Assembly: GCA_003574685.1 (NCBI GenBank)
Contig: QOCQ01000005.1
Span: 62,001-126,000, forward strand
Direction: 5' to 3'
DNA: 64,000 bases
From: Rhodospirillaceae bacterium SYSU D60007
Lineage (GTDB): Bacteria; Pseudomonadota; Alphaproteobacteria; Reyranellales; Reyranellaceae
A model generated the notes under the pieces. The model saw nothing but the letters and a program-made list of their open reading frames with translations, ran no database searches and was not told the origin of the DNA. This document shows, piece by piece, positions 42,377 to 51,700 of the stretch. A program made the position numbers and the translations under genes. Numbering within the stretch: the first letter of the stretch is position 1; each line of letters opens with the position of its first letter.

Positions 42377-42886
42377 TCAGCCCTCCCCGCCGCGCTTCTT
42401 GATCTCTTCGTGCAGCTTCTTGACGGATTCCTCGTCAGCGAGGACCTTCTCCAGGAGCTGCTCGAGATCGTCGGAGCGATCGGCTTTCGTCATGAGGTCA
42501 CGCAGCTTGTCACGGGTTTCCTTCAGCCGGCGCAAAGGCTCGACCTGGTCGACAACCCGTGTCGGCTCGAAATCGTCCATCGAATTGAACTTGAGATTGA
42601 CGGCCATCTCGCTGCCGTCCTCTTGGAGCTTGTTCTGCACGCGCAGATTCAGGCCCGGCGTCATATTCGACATGATCTTGTTGAAGTTGTCGCGATCGAT
42701 CTGGACGAACTTGCGATCGCGAACCTCGGGCAGCTTCTGGGTGGGGTCACCCGAGAAATCGCCCATAACGCCGACGACGAAAGGCAACTCCTTCTCGACT
42801 GACGCGCCCTCCGTTTCGACCTCGTACTTGATATGGACACGCGGCTTGCGCACACGGTCCAGCTTCTCCTGTGTGGAACCAGCCAT
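42377..42886 (-). CDS. tssB: T6SS sheath small subunit TssB (ImpB/VipA)
   Basis: A 169-residue TssB. It shows [53 protein letters not shown] and a C-terminal coiled part ([18 protein letters not shown]), which carries the ClpV-interaction region in homologues. ATG at 42886 is preferred (GGGAGGTG upstream) over a further-upstream in-frame codon. It follows tssA by 93 bases. Confidence 0.95.
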   Translation of the reverse strand: MAGSTQEKLDRVRKPRVHIKYEVETEGASVEKELPFVVGVMGDFSGDPTQKLPEVRDRKFVQIDRDNFNKIMSNMTPGLNLRVQNKLQEDGSEMAVNLKFNSMDDFEPTRVVDQVEPLRRLKETRDKLRDLMTKADRSDDLEQLLEKVLADEESVKKLHEEIKKRGGEG

Positions 42887-42979
42887 CTCGACACCTCCCT
42901 CGAACCCCAAGAAGAACCATACCACACCCGGTGTTGCGCGTGCGAGCCCGGCACACCGCCGGCGTGATCACGAGCAGCA

Positions 42980-44080
42980 CTATTCAGGCGGCTTCGGCGG
43001 CCTGATACCGGCGTTCTGAAGAACACGCGTACGCACATCTTCGTCCGGCAGCAAATCTGCCAACAACTCGAACAGGGGCATGCGTGCGCGCTCGACCATC
43101 GAGTCGAGCGCGTACGAAATCGGCGAATGCGGCTCGCGCTCGCGGAAGAATCTTGCCACCGCGTTCAGCATGTCCAGCGCCTGCTCGCGGTTGGCGAACA
43201 CCCCGGGCCGCGCGATCAGGGCCCCCTCGGCCCCGGCAGCCGGCGCGGTGCCATCGGCCCCCGCCGCGGGTTGCGCCTCGTCCTGGGGCACGAACTGGCC
43301 GCCGATCAGCCGGACCATGCGTTCAGCGGCTTCGAACGCCTCGGTAATCTGGGACGTGCCCGGCGCATCACGGCCCATTTTCTCGTCAAACAGGGCCGTC
43401 AGGCGCTTGTAGGCCTCGTGCGCCGCCAGCAGATCCGCCATCAGCGGCTTGTAGAACGGCGTCGCTCCGGTACGGGCCAGGTTTTCGGCCTCGGCCAGCC
43501 TGCCGTCACGCTGGAGCTGCTCGCACTGTCCTACACCGAGTGCGCCGGAATCGCCCACCGGCGTAATGGGAACCGCCTTGAAAGGCCGGATCAGGGCACC
43601 TTCCCGCTCCGCCCCGTTAAGGCTGGCGAAGGGTTGGGCTTTGGCCCCCGGATCGGTGTCCTCGGTGTCGTAGTTGAGATTGTCCCAGTAACGCTCCACC
43701 AGCTCGGCTGCCAGGGTAAAGCCATCCCGCAGGCCGGCGAAGCCGTGCAGCCGCACCAGCGCCTCGATCATCCAGGACGACAGTTCGACGTCCTTCGAGG
43801 TTTCGCGCAACGTCTTCTCGCAAAGCTCAAGCAGGCCGGCCCACTCATTGAGAGAGGTCTGGTCGCTGCCGCCTGACTCGCCTTCCTCGGCCGCAACCGC
43901 GGCCATGGCGGCCTGCCGCTCGGCGGTGCGGGCCTGGCCCTGCAGGCGGCGCAGGGCGTAATAGGGCGCATTGTCGGACTCATCGGCGCGCAGGTTGGGA
44001 CCGCAAGGATTGTCGCCCTCAATCGGCGCAGCCAGGGCTTCGATGTCGATGACGGGTGGCGTTCCTCCTGCGTCGGCCAT
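42980..44080 (-). CDS. tssA: T6SS cap/priming protein TssA (ImpA)
   Basis: A 366-residue TssA with the ImpA_N domain near the start (IDIEALAAPIEGDNPCGPNLR, then ELSSWMIEALVRLHGFAGLRDGF and VERYWDNLNYDTED) and a C-terminal region with PISYALDSMVERARMPLFELLADLL. TssA primes tube/sheath polymerisation or caps the distal end. ATG at 44080; an adjacent GTG three bases upstream is equivalent. It is nine bases after the first OmpA-type gene. Confidence 0.93.
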   Translation of the reverse strand: MADAGGTPPVIDIEALAAPIEGDNPCGPNLRADESDNAPYYALRRLQGQARTAERQAAMAAVAAEEGESGGSDQTSLNEWAGLLELCEKTLRETSKDVELSSWMIEALVRLHGFAGLRDGFTLAAELVERYWDNLNYDTEDTDPGAKAQPFASLNGAEREGALIRPFKAVPITPVGDSGALGVGQCEQLQRDGRLAEAENLARTGATPFYKPLMADLLAAHEAYKRLTALFDEKMGRDAPGTSQITEAFEAAERMVRLIGGQFVPQDEAQPAAGADGTAPAAGAEGALIARPGVFANREQALDMLNAVARFFREREPHSPISYALDSMVERARMPLFELLADLLPDEDVRTRVLQNAGIRPPKPPE

Positions 44081-44089
44081 CACGTCGCC

Positions 44090-44755
44090 TCAGCCACCAA
44101 TGTTGAGAACCTGGACGCGACGGTTGCGTCCGTTGTTCGGATCATTCGACAGCAGCGGGCTGCTTTCTCCCACCCCCTGCACTTCGAGCCGGTCACGCGA
44201 AATGCCGTGGCGGGAGACGAGATAGTCGACGACGGCCTCGGCGCGGCGCTGCGACAGCGCCATGTTGTAGGCCGCGTCGCCAACGGCATCGGTGTGCCCC
44301 TGGATGATGAAGCGGTCCTGGGCATTGAGCTTGAATATCTCCGCGAGCTGGTCGACGACCTGGCGGGCACCGGGCGTCAGGCGGTCGGAGTCAAAGTCAA
44401 AGGGAACCGGCAAGGCCACCCCATAAGGCTTATCGCGGCTGGGCGGGGGCCGGTCAGCCGGCGGTGGCGGCGCCGTCTGCCCGGCCGGTGACGTCGCCGT
44501 GCCGGGGCCGGTACCGGGCGACGTGCCGCTGCCCTTCCGGTCGGGCGGGCCAATCACCACCCGCCCGCGCGTGGTGTCGCCCGGCGCTGCCCCTCTGCCG
44601 CCGCACTCCGGCGGCAACTGCCGCCCGAGGGCCCGATGCAGCTCGCAGCGATTCACGCGCCCATCGGTCATGTCGACGACCTGCGCTGGCGCTGCGGTTG
44701 GCCACAAGGCCACCGCTGCCGTCACCGCAATCACGCATGACGTGTATCGGCGCAT
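44090..44755 (-). CDS. OmpA-family periplasmic protein, tandem copy 1
   Basis: 221 residues: signal peptide (SCVIAVTAAVALWPTAAPAQ), a conserved N-terminal patch (VVDMTDGRVNRCELHRALGR then LPPECGG and TTRGRVVIG), a Pro/Gly/Ala-rich linker, and a C-terminal OmpA-like peptidoglycan-binding domain (DRFIIQGHTDAVGD, LSQRRAEAVVDYLVSRHG). It is closely similar in every part to the next gene upstream (44835-45539), so the two are a tandem duplication. It anchors to the cell wall by inference from the domain. It is immediately before tssA (nine bases) and so probably belongs to the T6SS message. Confidence 0.88.
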   Translation of the reverse strand: MRRYTSCVIAVTAAVALWPTAAPAQVVDMTDGRVNRCELHRALGRQLPPECGGRGAAPGDTTRGRVVIGPPDRKGSGTSPGTGPGTATSPAGQTAPPPPADRPPPSRDKPYGVALPVPFDFDSDRLTPGARQVVDQLAEIFKLNAQDRFIIQGHTDAVGDAAYNMALSQRRAEAVVDYLVSRHGISRDRLEVQGVGESSPLLSNDPNNGRNRRVQVLNIGG

Positions 44756-44834
44756 CCCAGCCTCCGCGGCGAAACCGCCCAGCTTCCCCCGATCCCCACC
44801 GCCGCCACCCTTGCCGTGGCGGCGCTTCGCATCC

Positions 44835-45539
44835 TTACGAGCCGATGTTCAGCACCTGGACGCGGCGATTGCGGCCATTCGTCGGGTCGCTGGGCAGAAG
44901 CAGCTTGCTGCTGCCCAGCCCGCGTCCCTCGAACCGCGCGCGCGACAGGCCATGATGCGTCACCAGATAGTCGATGACAGCCTGGGCGCGCCGCTCCGAC
45001 AATGCCTGGTTGTAGGCATCGCCGCCCGTCGTGTCGGTATGTCCCTCGATGATGAACCGGTCGCCAGGGTTCAGCTTGAACACCTCGGCCAGTTGATCGA
45101 CCGTGCGCTTCGCGTCCGGCGTCAGATCATCGGAATTGAGCGCAAACGGCACCGCAAGGCCAAGCCCCTTGGGGGCCTCTCGCGTGGGTGCAGGGGTCGT
45201 CGCGGCCGGCGCGGTTGAGGCAGGCGCACTGGCCGTCGGCGTGCCGGCGGCCGGCGCGGTCGCTGACGGTGCCGCCGCAGGTTTGGCCGCCGGCGCAGCA
45301 CCCTTGTCCGACGGCGCGCCGATCACGACACGGCCGCGCGTGGTTTCGCCGCCCGGCCGTCCCGTACCGCCGCATTCCGGCGGCAAGACGCGGCCAAGCG
45401 CCCGGTGCATGTCGCAGCGGCTGACCTTGCCGCCCGTTCCATCGACAACCTGCGACCAGGCCGGCGCAGCAACAGCCAATGAACCTATCAAGGCCGACGC
45501 GGCGAGCGCGCCGGCCAGCTTGTCACTGTGACGAAACAT
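44835..45539 (-). CDS. OmpA-family periplasmic protein, tandem copy 2
   Basis: A 234-residue paralogue of copy 1 with signal peptide (LAGALAASALIGSLAVAAPAWSQ), the same Cys-bearing N-terminal patch (RCDMHRALGRVLPPECGG, then TTRGRVVIG), an Ala/Pro/Thr-rich linker, and an OmpA domain (DRFIIEGHTDTTGGDAYNQ, LSERRAQAVIDYL). ATG at 45539 has GGAGGGGACC upstream and lies about 48 bases below a good promoter. It is the first gene of the minus-strand OmpA-TssA-to-TssG group. Confidence 0.88.
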   Translation of the reverse strand: MFRHSDKLAGALAASALIGSLAVAAPAWSQVVDGTGGKVSRCDMHRALGRVLPPECGGTGRPGGETTRGRVVIGAPSDKGAAPAAKPAAAPSATAPAAGTPTASAPASTAPAATTPAPTREAPKGLGLAVPFALNSDDLTPDAKRTVDQLAEVFKLNPGDRFIIEGHTDTTGGDAYNQALSERRAQAVIDYLVTHHGLSRARFEGRGLGSSKLLLPSDPTNGRNRRVQVLNIGS

Positions 45540-45594
45540 GGGTCCCCTCCATGGGAAGCAACGACGGCGGGTCGAGCGATTCCCATTCATTGTA

Positions 45595-45624
45595 ATTATA
45601 CCAGAATCCCGCGCCGCGCCGCAA
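45595..45624 (-). promoter_or_regulatory. Extended -10 promoter for the ompA/tss operon
   Basis: On the reverse strand TGG-TATAAT gives a consensus -10 (45595-45600) with an extended TG, and a weak -35 TTGCGG (45619-45624) at 18 bases. The predicted start is about 48 bases from the OmpA copy 2 ATG. The 14-mer shared with 27839-27852 sits nine bases upstream of the -35 (45634-45647). The gap 45540-45726 holds nothing else obvious. Confidence 0.6.
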
Positions 45625-45726
45625 CGGTTTGAAGTGAGCGATTACTCGGCATATGCCCCAAACGGTGCTTGTCGTCAAGCACCAAATCCCCAAGCGCGTG
45701 CAGTAGGCCGCATTCAGACCGCCGCG

Positions 45727-48700
45727 TCAAACATCACCGCCCACGCTTGAACCGGCGAAGACAAACGGCGCCCAGTAGAACGGGTGCGCCCAGCGCAACG
45801 GGTTCTGTTCCTTGCCTGCCGTGTCGAGCATGTCGAGCTGGATCTGGCGCAGCACCTGCACCGGGTTGCCGCCCTTGCCCACCGCCGCCAGCACATTGAC
45901 CATCATCAGGGTCGTCGTCTCGTCCGCGACGCTCCAGTGCGAGGCCAGGAGCCCGCGGGTACCGGCCGTAAAGAACGCGCGGGCCAGCCCGGAGAACGCC
46001 TCACCCGCACTGCGGCCGTCCGGCCCGGCCGTGTTGCAAGCCGAGAGCACGACCAGATCCGCATCCAGCCGCAACGCCGCGACGTCGGCGGCACTCAGCA
46101 GGGATTCGGCGCCGTTGTCCTGGCCCGTGAGGATCACCGGCTGCTGCAGGCACCGGAGCTCGGTCGGCAGCAGCGCATGGGCGGCGAAGTGGACGATCCG
46201 GTACTGCTCCAGACCTCCGCGCGTGACCGCGCTGCGGCTGAACGCCGGCCCCAGGCGGGCCGCGGCGCTGCCGAGCTGCCGGGCAACCAGGGTCACCTCG
46301 CCTTCGGCCAAGGGCAGGCTCGGCATCGAGGCCAGCTCGCGCGCGTCGCGATCGCAGGCCTGTGCCGTGCCACCGCTGCGCGCCTGCTGCACGGCACGTG
46401 CGGCTGTGGGCAACGGCATTGGCGCGAAACCACCGAAGCCGATGTACCGGTTGGGTGCCCGCGACTGCGCCGCCGCGCGCCGCAGCAGGACCAGCGACTG
46501 CGGCGCCGGCACGTACGAGACGGCGAACGACCGCGCCAGCCAGGCGACCTTCTTGTAGTCCGCCACATCTTCAATGGCTGGTGGCTTCTCGCTGACGAGA
46601 ATCGATAGCGGCAGCGACTGCAACGCGCCGTTGGTTGTGACGACCAGGTCGCGCAGCCCCTTGAGCTGCGTGGCCACCGGACCCAACAGGCGCCGGTACA
46701 GATCATGCGCCAGGGCGACGTCGTAGGCCGGGAGCTGCCCCTGCGCGTCGGGCGTGAAAGCACCGCGCAGCCGGGTCACGGCTTGTGCCGCCTCGTCGAG
46801 CGTCAGCCCGATCCGGTAGCCGGTCACGCGGCCATCGCGCGCGAAGAAGCCATAGCTGTGTACGGGCCCCAGAACGATTTGCAGGAACCCCTCGTTGCGA
46901 CGCAACACGCCCAGCACGTCGCGGGCGCTGGCCTGGCCCTGGATGAGCTGGAAGTAGTTGGGCAATGTCCGCCGGACCTCCTGCTCGGCGGCATCACGCG
47001 AGCGGCTCGCCTCGGTGATCTGGGCATCAATGCCCTGCAAGGTCGCAAGGTCGGCGCCACGATTGGCGGCGATGTCACGGCGCTGATAGAGGTCGGTCAG
47101 CCGCACCTCGAGATCCTGCAGTTCACGCACGTTCTGGTTGCCGTCGCCCAGCCGGACCGCGGCCTGCGCCACGTAGGCGGCGGTGATGCCCGTGGTGATG
47201 AGCTGCGCGGCGTCAAACATCTCGGCCGCGACCGGCCCGCTCGCCAGCTCATTGCGGCTCGAGAGCGCCTGCAGATACGGCAGCACCGCTTCGGACGACA
47301 CGGTATTGCGGCGCGCCCGCAGGATGCTCGCGCCGCGCCGGAACTCGGCCAGCGCCGCCGAGGTGTTGCCACGCCGCAACTGGACCTCCCCCGACTCGAG
47401 GAACGTCTTGCCGGCAGGCTGCGACTGCGGCAGGGCTTCACTCAGTCCGCGTGCCGAATCGCCAAGATCAGTGCTGGCGGTGCCGTAATCCTTCTGTGTC
47501 GCGGCGCTCAGCCCGGCGATCCGGATCGCGCGCCAGCGAATGCCGCCGGGATCGATACCGATGCCTTCGAGCAGGGCCACGGCGCGCTCGGCGAATTCCC
47601 GGCTCTCCTCGGGCTTCTTGTCAGCGAGCGCCAGCAGGGCTCGCGTCCGCAGGACTTCGGCCACCCCCTGCGCGGCAAGCTGCATCGCCGGACTTACGGT
47701 GACGGCACTCGCCAGGTCCTGGCCCATGCTGCGCCGCGAGCGCGGATCAGCGTAGAGCTGGCCCCGCACACCGAAGCCGTAGGCCGGCGCGCGCGCCTCG
47801 CGCTGGGTCTGGCGCTGCATGTATCGCTTCAGGCCGGGTGCGCTCTCGAAATACAGCTCCTCGGCCTCGTCGAGCGCCTTGCGTGCCTCCTCGCGCTTGC
47901 GCTGGTTCGCGAGATTCTGTGCGAGGTACAGGCGTACACGCGCCTTCACGAGGGGATCGCGCGCATTGACGACCAGCGCCTCGGCCCGGCGATAGAGCTC
48001 CTGGGCCTCGGCGAAGCGTCCCTGGTTGCTGATGTTGAGCGCCAGATGGGCCAGAGCATCGACCTGGTCGGGGTTGTCGCGTCCGAACAGCCGCTGATGC
48101 AGCGCCAGCGCGTCGCGATAGGCGCGCTCGGCGCGGCGATATTCCTCCTCGACGTTGTGCCGTGCACCGACGCGCATGAGGCTCTGGTAGCGCTCGATAT
48201 CGCCCGAGCCGAAGCCCGCGGCATAACGCCCGCCCAGCGAATCAGCGATCGTGCCGCCGCGACCGGCCGCCGGCCCGCCGCCCAGCGCCGCGATGGTGGC
48301 CTCGATGGCCGGTGCTGCGGTCGAAAGCCCGTCGCCGAGCCAGGTCGAGCCTCCGCGCGCCGTCACCACGCCGACATAGGGCACGCCACCGGAGCGGCGG
48401 GTACAGGGGAGCAGCCAGGCGGCACCACCGCCCACCGTCGCCGATGCCGGCGGACCGCAAGTGGCACGTCCCTCCAGGTAACTGCGCCATGGCCCGGCGC
48501 TGGCCAGCGCACCGAGGTTCCCGCCGGCCTGCGCGCTGTCGAGCTGGAAGACGCGCGCAACCGGCTCATTGGCCTTGCCGCAATAGATATCGAAAGCAGC
48601 CCGCGCCGCGACGGCCGCGTCACCGGGGGCCGGACGAAAAGTGCACGGCTCGCCCGCGCGGCTCTGCCCTGCGGCCGTTCCCGCCGGCGGCGCCTGCTGT

Positions 48701-48780
48701 GCCGAAGCCGGCGCAACATGCGTGGCCAGGCCTGCACCGGCAGCCCACAGCACATGGAGTAGCGTGAGAGCGAACTTCAC
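45727..48780 (-). CDS. Exported TPR-CHAT domain (caspase-like) putative protease
   Basis: 1017 residues with an N-terminal signal peptide (KFALTLLHVLWAAGAGLATHVAPASAQ). Around residues 190-420 are TPR-like helices (LAHLALNISNQGRFAEAQELYRRAE), then a helical region. A C-terminal CHAT domain runs from about residue 630. The caspase-type dyad is intact: His868 in IVHFAAHALL and Cys915 in LVVLSACNTAG. CHAT proteins are relatives of caspase/separase peptidases. It starts with GTG, overlapping the tpsA stop by four bases (GTGA), so it is translationally coupled to the exoprotein. It may process or regulate that exoprotein in the periplasm; this is inference. Confidence 0.88.
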   Translation of the reverse strand: MKFALTLLHVLWAAGAGLATHVAPASAQQAPPAGTAAGQSRAGEPCTFRPAPGDAAVAARAAFDIYCGKANEPVARVFQLDSAQAGGNLGALASAGPWRSYLEGRATCGPPASATVGGGAAWLLPCTRRSGGVPYVGVVTARGGSTWLGDGLSTAAPAIEATIAALGGGPAAGRGGTIADSLGGRYAAGFGSGDIERYQSLMRVGARHNVEEEYRRAERAYRDALALHQRLFGRDNPDQVDALAHLALNISNQGRFAEAQELYRRAEALVVNARDPLVKARVRLYLAQNLANQRKREEARKALDEAEELYFESAPGLKRYMQRQTQREARAPAYGFGVRGQLYADPRSRRSMGQDLASAVTVSPAMQLAAQGVAEVLRTRALLALADKKPEESREFAERAVALLEGIGIDPGGIRWRAIRIAGLSAATQKDYGTASTDLGDSARGLSEALPQSQPAGKTFLESGEVQLRRGNTSAALAEFRRGASILRARRNTVSSEAVLPYLQALSSRNELASGPVAAEMFDAAQLITTGITAAYVAQAAVRLGDGNQNVRELQDLEVRLTDLYQRRDIAANRGADLATLQGIDAQITEASRSRDAAEQEVRRTLPNYFQLIQGQASARDVLGVLRRNEGFLQIVLGPVHSYGFFARDGRVTGYRIGLTLDEAAQAVTRLRGAFTPDAQGQLPAYDVALAHDLYRRLLGPVATQLKGLRDLVVTTNGALQSLPLSILVSEKPPAIEDVADYKKVAWLARSFAVSYVPAPQSLVLLRRAAAQSRAPNRYIGFGGFAPMPLPTAARAVQQARSGGTAQACDRDARELASMPSLPLAEGEVTLVARQLGSAAARLGPAFSRSAVTRGGLEQYRIVHFAAHALLPTELRCLQQPVILTGQDNGAESLLSAADVAALRLDADLVVLSACNTAGPDGRSAGEAFSGLARAFFTAGTRGLLASHWSVADETTTLMMVNVLAAVGKGGNPVQVLRQIQLDMLDTAGKEQNPLRWAHPFYWAPFVFAGSSVGGDV

Positions 48781-51700
48781 GGGGAGGCGCCGGCATCGTT
48801 GCGCCGCTCCGCGTCATCGTCCTCGTCCTCTTCGATGAAGTCCTCGTTACCCTGGTTGACCAGCACAATGCTGGAATCGTCCAGCGAACTGCCCGACACG
48901 CCGATCACCGCGTCATCGGCTGCCGCCGGCGGATTGGCGACCTGCGTGAAGATGGTCGTGCAGCTCGGGCCGGCGATGACGCAGTTGTTGAACCTCTGGT
49001 TGATCGATGGCAGCCCGCCCTTGCGCACGAAATCGCGCGCCACGGCATCGGGCGGCGAGCCGACCGGTCCCGGCGCGTTGGGGCCGAACGGCCCGATCGG
49101 CCACGGCACCGAGTTCGGAATGGCGCGCACGATCGACTGAAGGTTCACGCGCGCCCCTTCCGGGGCATAGACGCCCAGCACGCCGAAATGGCCCGGCGCG
49201 GTGCTGGAGATGAAGCTGGTCCCGCCGCCTGCCAGATAGACGGTGGAGTCGATTCCGTTGAGCCCGCCGATGACCATGTTACCGCCGGCATTGGGTCCGC
49301 CCAGACCGGACGGGCGCAGCAGGGTAGGCGGTGTCGGCCCCTTGAACAGGCCGCCCGGCGCCCCCGTGCTGCCCGGGCCGGATTCAGCAAGGCCGGTCAG
49401 CGCCACCGACGAGGAGCCGGTCAGGTCCACGATCAGCAGCCAGGCACCGCCGGTATCGTTGCCCGGATTGCCGCTATCGCCGCCGACGATGATATCGCCC
49501 ACAGGCGCGCCAGCCAGACGCCGGTAGACGATCATGCCGGCATTGGCTGAAACCGGACCCTGGATGCTGAGATCGCCGGCCGAGACGCCGAGATCGACCA
49601 GCCGTCCGGTGCCTGCCCGCACGCCGGTGGCGCCGGCAATATCGAGCCCCGCATCGCCGCCGACAGGCGCATCCGTGACGGTCAGGTCATTGCCATTGAC
49701 GACACGGAAGTTGCCAGCGGCCCGGCCGGCCACAAAGCCGGGACGGCCTGCGGCGCCATCCCGCAGGAAGTTGGCGGGGTTGGTCAGCACGACGTCGCCC
49801 CGGCCCACCGTATTGGCCAGCAGCGTGCCGCCGACGATCCGGCCGTCCGTACCCTGGGTGATGTGGCCACCGGTTGCCTGCAGGCGCACGACCGCGGTGT
49901 TCGCATCGACGGCACCGTCGAGCGTCAGGTCGCCACCGGCATGAATGCCGATATCGGCGTTACTGGTGGCAATGCCGCCGACGACAAGCGCATCGGCATT
50001 GCGAAAGCGGAACGTCCCCGACCCGGCCCGGCCAGAAAGACGGACCACATGGTTGCCCGAAGCATCCAGATCGACCCGGCCGCTGGCACGCGCCAGCAGA
50101 CTGCTGCCGACGACAACCGCCGTCGCGGACTGGCTGATGCTGCCGGACCCGGCAATCAGCGCAATACTGCCCGCCGCAGGATCCCCGGCGGCGTTGCCAT
50201 TGGCGGCATTCACCCGTGCGCTGAGCACGATTGCGCCGCCGCTGCGCAGCGTGATGTCGCCATTGTTGACGACAATGCCGGTACCGGTGGCTGTCAGCGA
50301 ATCGCCGGCTACAGTCGTCACCACGACGCTGCCGCTGGTCGTCAGCTCGAACGTGCTCGCCAGCGCCGACGCCGCGACGTTCGTGACGTGGTTGGTCGAA
50401 TCGCCGAGCAGCACCGACCCGCCGAGCGCATTGGCCAGCAGCGAAGTGGCCGTGATCGGCGCGTCTGCGGCCTGCGTGATGTTCCCTCGCGCCGTCTGGA
50501 GGCGCACGGTGCCCGTGCCGGCGTCCACGGCGCCGTTGACGGCGATACCGCCGCTGCTGCCGCCTGCGCCGGCAACGAGCGTGATGTCGCCGTTTGCCTT
50601 GGTCGCGACACCCGGCGCACCGATCGCAATAGCCGTCTTGTCGCGGTAGCGGAAGGTGCCGGCGGTCGACCAGCCGGCGATGGTGCCGGCGTCGTTGCCG
50701 GCCCGGGTCAGCTCCACATCGCCGGGCGCGCGCGCAATCAGCGTGCGGGCGGTGATGCTGCCGCCGGTCTGCACAATCGAGCCCGTGCCGCCCGCGTCGA
50801 TCTGTACCTGCCCGTTGACGGCCGAGAGCGCGCTGCCCAGCGTGATGCCGCTGCCCAGCGATTGGAGCGAAATATCGCCGGTGGCCACCGCGATGCTGCC
50901 CGGCAGGGTGAGCGTCCCTTGCGTGGTCAGGTCCACGCCGCCGTTCGCGCTGATGGGGCCGCTGGCGACAAGACCGCCGGCCGAGTCGAACAGGGTGAAC
51001 GCCCCGGCGCCAAGGTCGACCGCGCCAACAACGTCGAGGCGGTTGCCGGTGTTGGCGAGCGTAACGTTGCGGTCTGTCGTGCTCGCCCGCAACTCGTTGC
51101 CCACGATGGCGCTGCCGCTGGCGCCATCCTGGCCGATGGTGCCGGAATCCGACGTCAGGCTGATGAAGCGGCGCGACGCAACGGACGCCGTTATGCCGTT
51201 GCCGCCGATCGCGCCACCCGATGCCGAGGTGACAGCCAGCTCGCCAATCCGGATGCTGCCGCTGTTGCGGAAGGTCAAACTGCCCGCAGCATCGGCAAAG
51301 AAATCGCCGGAGACCGCATTCGCCTGGTCGAGCACGACGTTGCCGGCATTCGCCAGTACGCCCAGACCGCCGCCAGCCGTGATGCGCCCGTCAGTGCCGC
51401 CGGCTTGCGTGATGTTGCCGGCGCCGGCTCGCAGGATCGTCGCGCCCTTCGATGTGATCCCCGAAACACCGCTGACGCTGTCGACGTGCAGGGCCGTGCC
51501 GCTGAAGAGGACAAAGAAGCCGCTCTCGCTGGCGCCGGCCAGACCGCCGGCACCGACGGCATTGCCCGCCCGCGCGAGATCGACATTGCTGGCGGCCTGA
51601 AAGACTCCTCTGTTGCCGGCAACAAGACCGTCCGCGCTTACGGATGTGATCGATCCCCCGGTCGAGGTCAGGCTCACGGTGCCGCTGCCGGCATCGGCGC

